From the NCBI GenBank assembly GCA_913775005.1, contig CAJYKY010000335.1:1-6774 (forward strand): 6,774 bases of DNA, in the 5' to 3' direction. Source of the stretch: an uncultured Achromobacter sp. (GTDB lineage: Bacteria; Pseudomonadota; Gammaproteobacteria; Burkholderiales; Burkholderiaceae_B). Positions 6,492 through 6,774 of the stretch are shown here, one piece after another; positions within the stretch are counted from its first letter, which is position 1; each line of letters begins with the position of its first letter. Under the pieces are notes generated by a model that saw only the letters and a program-made list of their open reading frames with translations, had not been told where the DNA came from and searched no databases. Both the position numbers and the translations under genes were made by a program.

Positions 6492-6519
6492 ATCATATAC
6501 GCAATGCGTAATTTTTCAA
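6492..6519 (-). promoter_or_regulatory. Sigma-70 promoter of the receptor-P450 operon
   Basis: On the minus strand TTGAAA (6514-6519) matches the -35 consensus at five of six bases and TATGAT (6492-6497) matches the -10 consensus at five of six, with a 16-bp spacer. Transcription would start near 6485, leaving a leader of about 40 nt before the receptor start codon. This is the best promoter match I saw in the window. Confidence 0.75.
6498..6510. promoter_or_regulatory. Palindromic operator, probable IclR-type regulator site
   Basis: TACGCA-A-TGCGTA is a perfect 6-bp inverted repeat around one base. It fills most of the spacer of the receptor-P450 promoter and touches the -10 box. A third copy of the half-site, TGCGTA, lies at 6485-6490, close to the expected transcription start. 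A protein bound here would block RNA polymerase, which suits a repressor. The divergent IclR-family gene 138 nt away is the natural candidate; that link is inferred from position. Confidence 0.65.
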
Positions 6520-6647
6520 GAAGGGTTAACCTTGGGCGCGCTCGCAGCCCGCGCGGGTCGGACACTACGTCGCACACCAATTCAGGCATTATTTCGGCCG
6601 CGACTTCCTTCCACCCAGACTTTCCCTCAGCAGGATCGAGATCACCC

Positions 6648-6774
6648 ATGAGTAAAGCCGCACCGCCGTCAACATCGCTGGCCATTGATTCCGAATCGGA
6701 ATCTGCCCGCCCGCGCGAACGCCGCCAGCGGGTGCAGTCTGCCGAGACGGGCATGGTGGTGCTGAAGGGTTTGG
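6648..6774 (+). CDS. IclR-family transcriptional regulator, 3'-truncated by window end
   Basis: Only the first 42 codons are present. After a charged, serine-rich N-terminal tail (residues 1-28) the sequence reads RVQSAETGMVVLKGL, which matches the first helix of the IclR winged helix-turn-helix (typically R-V-x-S-x-x-x-G-x-x-V-L-x-x-L). IclR proteins are dimeric regulators with a C-terminal effector domain that binds small aromatic or organic acids; that domain is outside the window. The ATG at 6648 has a weak GAG 7 nt upstream. The gene is divergent from the receptor-P450 operon, with a 205-nt shared control region, which suggests it controls that operon and possibly itself. A promoter for this gene is not obvious. 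The family call rests on a short stretch. Confidence 0.75.
   Translation, partial: MSKAAPPSTSLAIDSESESARPRERRQRVQSAETGMVVLKGL

Noticed and set aside
6548..6557. Perfect 10-bp palindrome CCCGCGCGGG in the divergent control region
   Set aside because: Short, pure GC palindromes are frequent by chance in such DNA, and it shares no half-site with the promoter operator.
6443..6754. N-terminal extension of the second receptor well past 6442
   Set aside because: It would place about 100 residues before a clear Sec signal peptide and run through the promoter, operator and the divergent IclR start.

Overview
The window looks like chromosomal DNA of a high-GC beta-proteobacterium, most likely Burkholderiales and probably near Achromobacter or Bordetella (Alcaligenaceae). 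This rests on two unrelated Bug-type (tripartite tricarboxylate transporter) periplasmic receptors within 7 kb, an IclR regulator divergent from one of them, and GC-rich codon use outside one small island. The genus is an inference.

Layout. (1) 1-779, plus strand: the C-terminal part of a Bug/TctC-type receptor whose start lies outside the window. (2) 780-1107: a stretch with no intact gene. It holds, on the minus strand, both ends of a DUF4291-family gene that has lost its middle and is out of frame at the joint. (3) 1108-1659, plus: kptA, a Tpt1/KptA RNA 2'-phosphotransferase with its four catalytic residues, preceded by a very AT-rich leader. (4) 1675-2715, minus: a stand-alone DUF2235 alpha/beta-hydrolase, convergent with kptA. 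(5) 2716-3052: non-coding, with a 9-bp inverted repeat upstream of the DUF2235 gene, a second imperfect hairpin, and a minus-strand intrinsic terminator. (6) 3053-6442, minus: a probable two-gene operon of a Bug receptor with signal peptide followed 33 nt later by a self-sufficient class VII cytochrome P450 (CYP116B type: P450, FMN/NAD(P)H reductase and 2Fe-2S ferredoxin in one chain). (7) 6443-6647: the divergent control region. (8) 6648 to the end, plus: the start of an IclR-family regulator.

How the genes fit together. The right half reads as a substrate-responsive oxidation module. The IclR protein is likely to bind a TACGCA-A-TGCGTA palindrome that lies exactly between the -35 and -10 boxes of the receptor-P450 promoter. 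The receptor would bind a small organic acid or related compound in the periplasm, and the P450 would oxidise it or a relative. The terminator at 2979-3015 closes the unit. The left half (780 to about 2800) looks like an accessory patch of small RNA-processing or lipase-like genes, with one already decaying. No tRNA, rRNA, CRISPR array, insertion sequence or attachment site was recognised.
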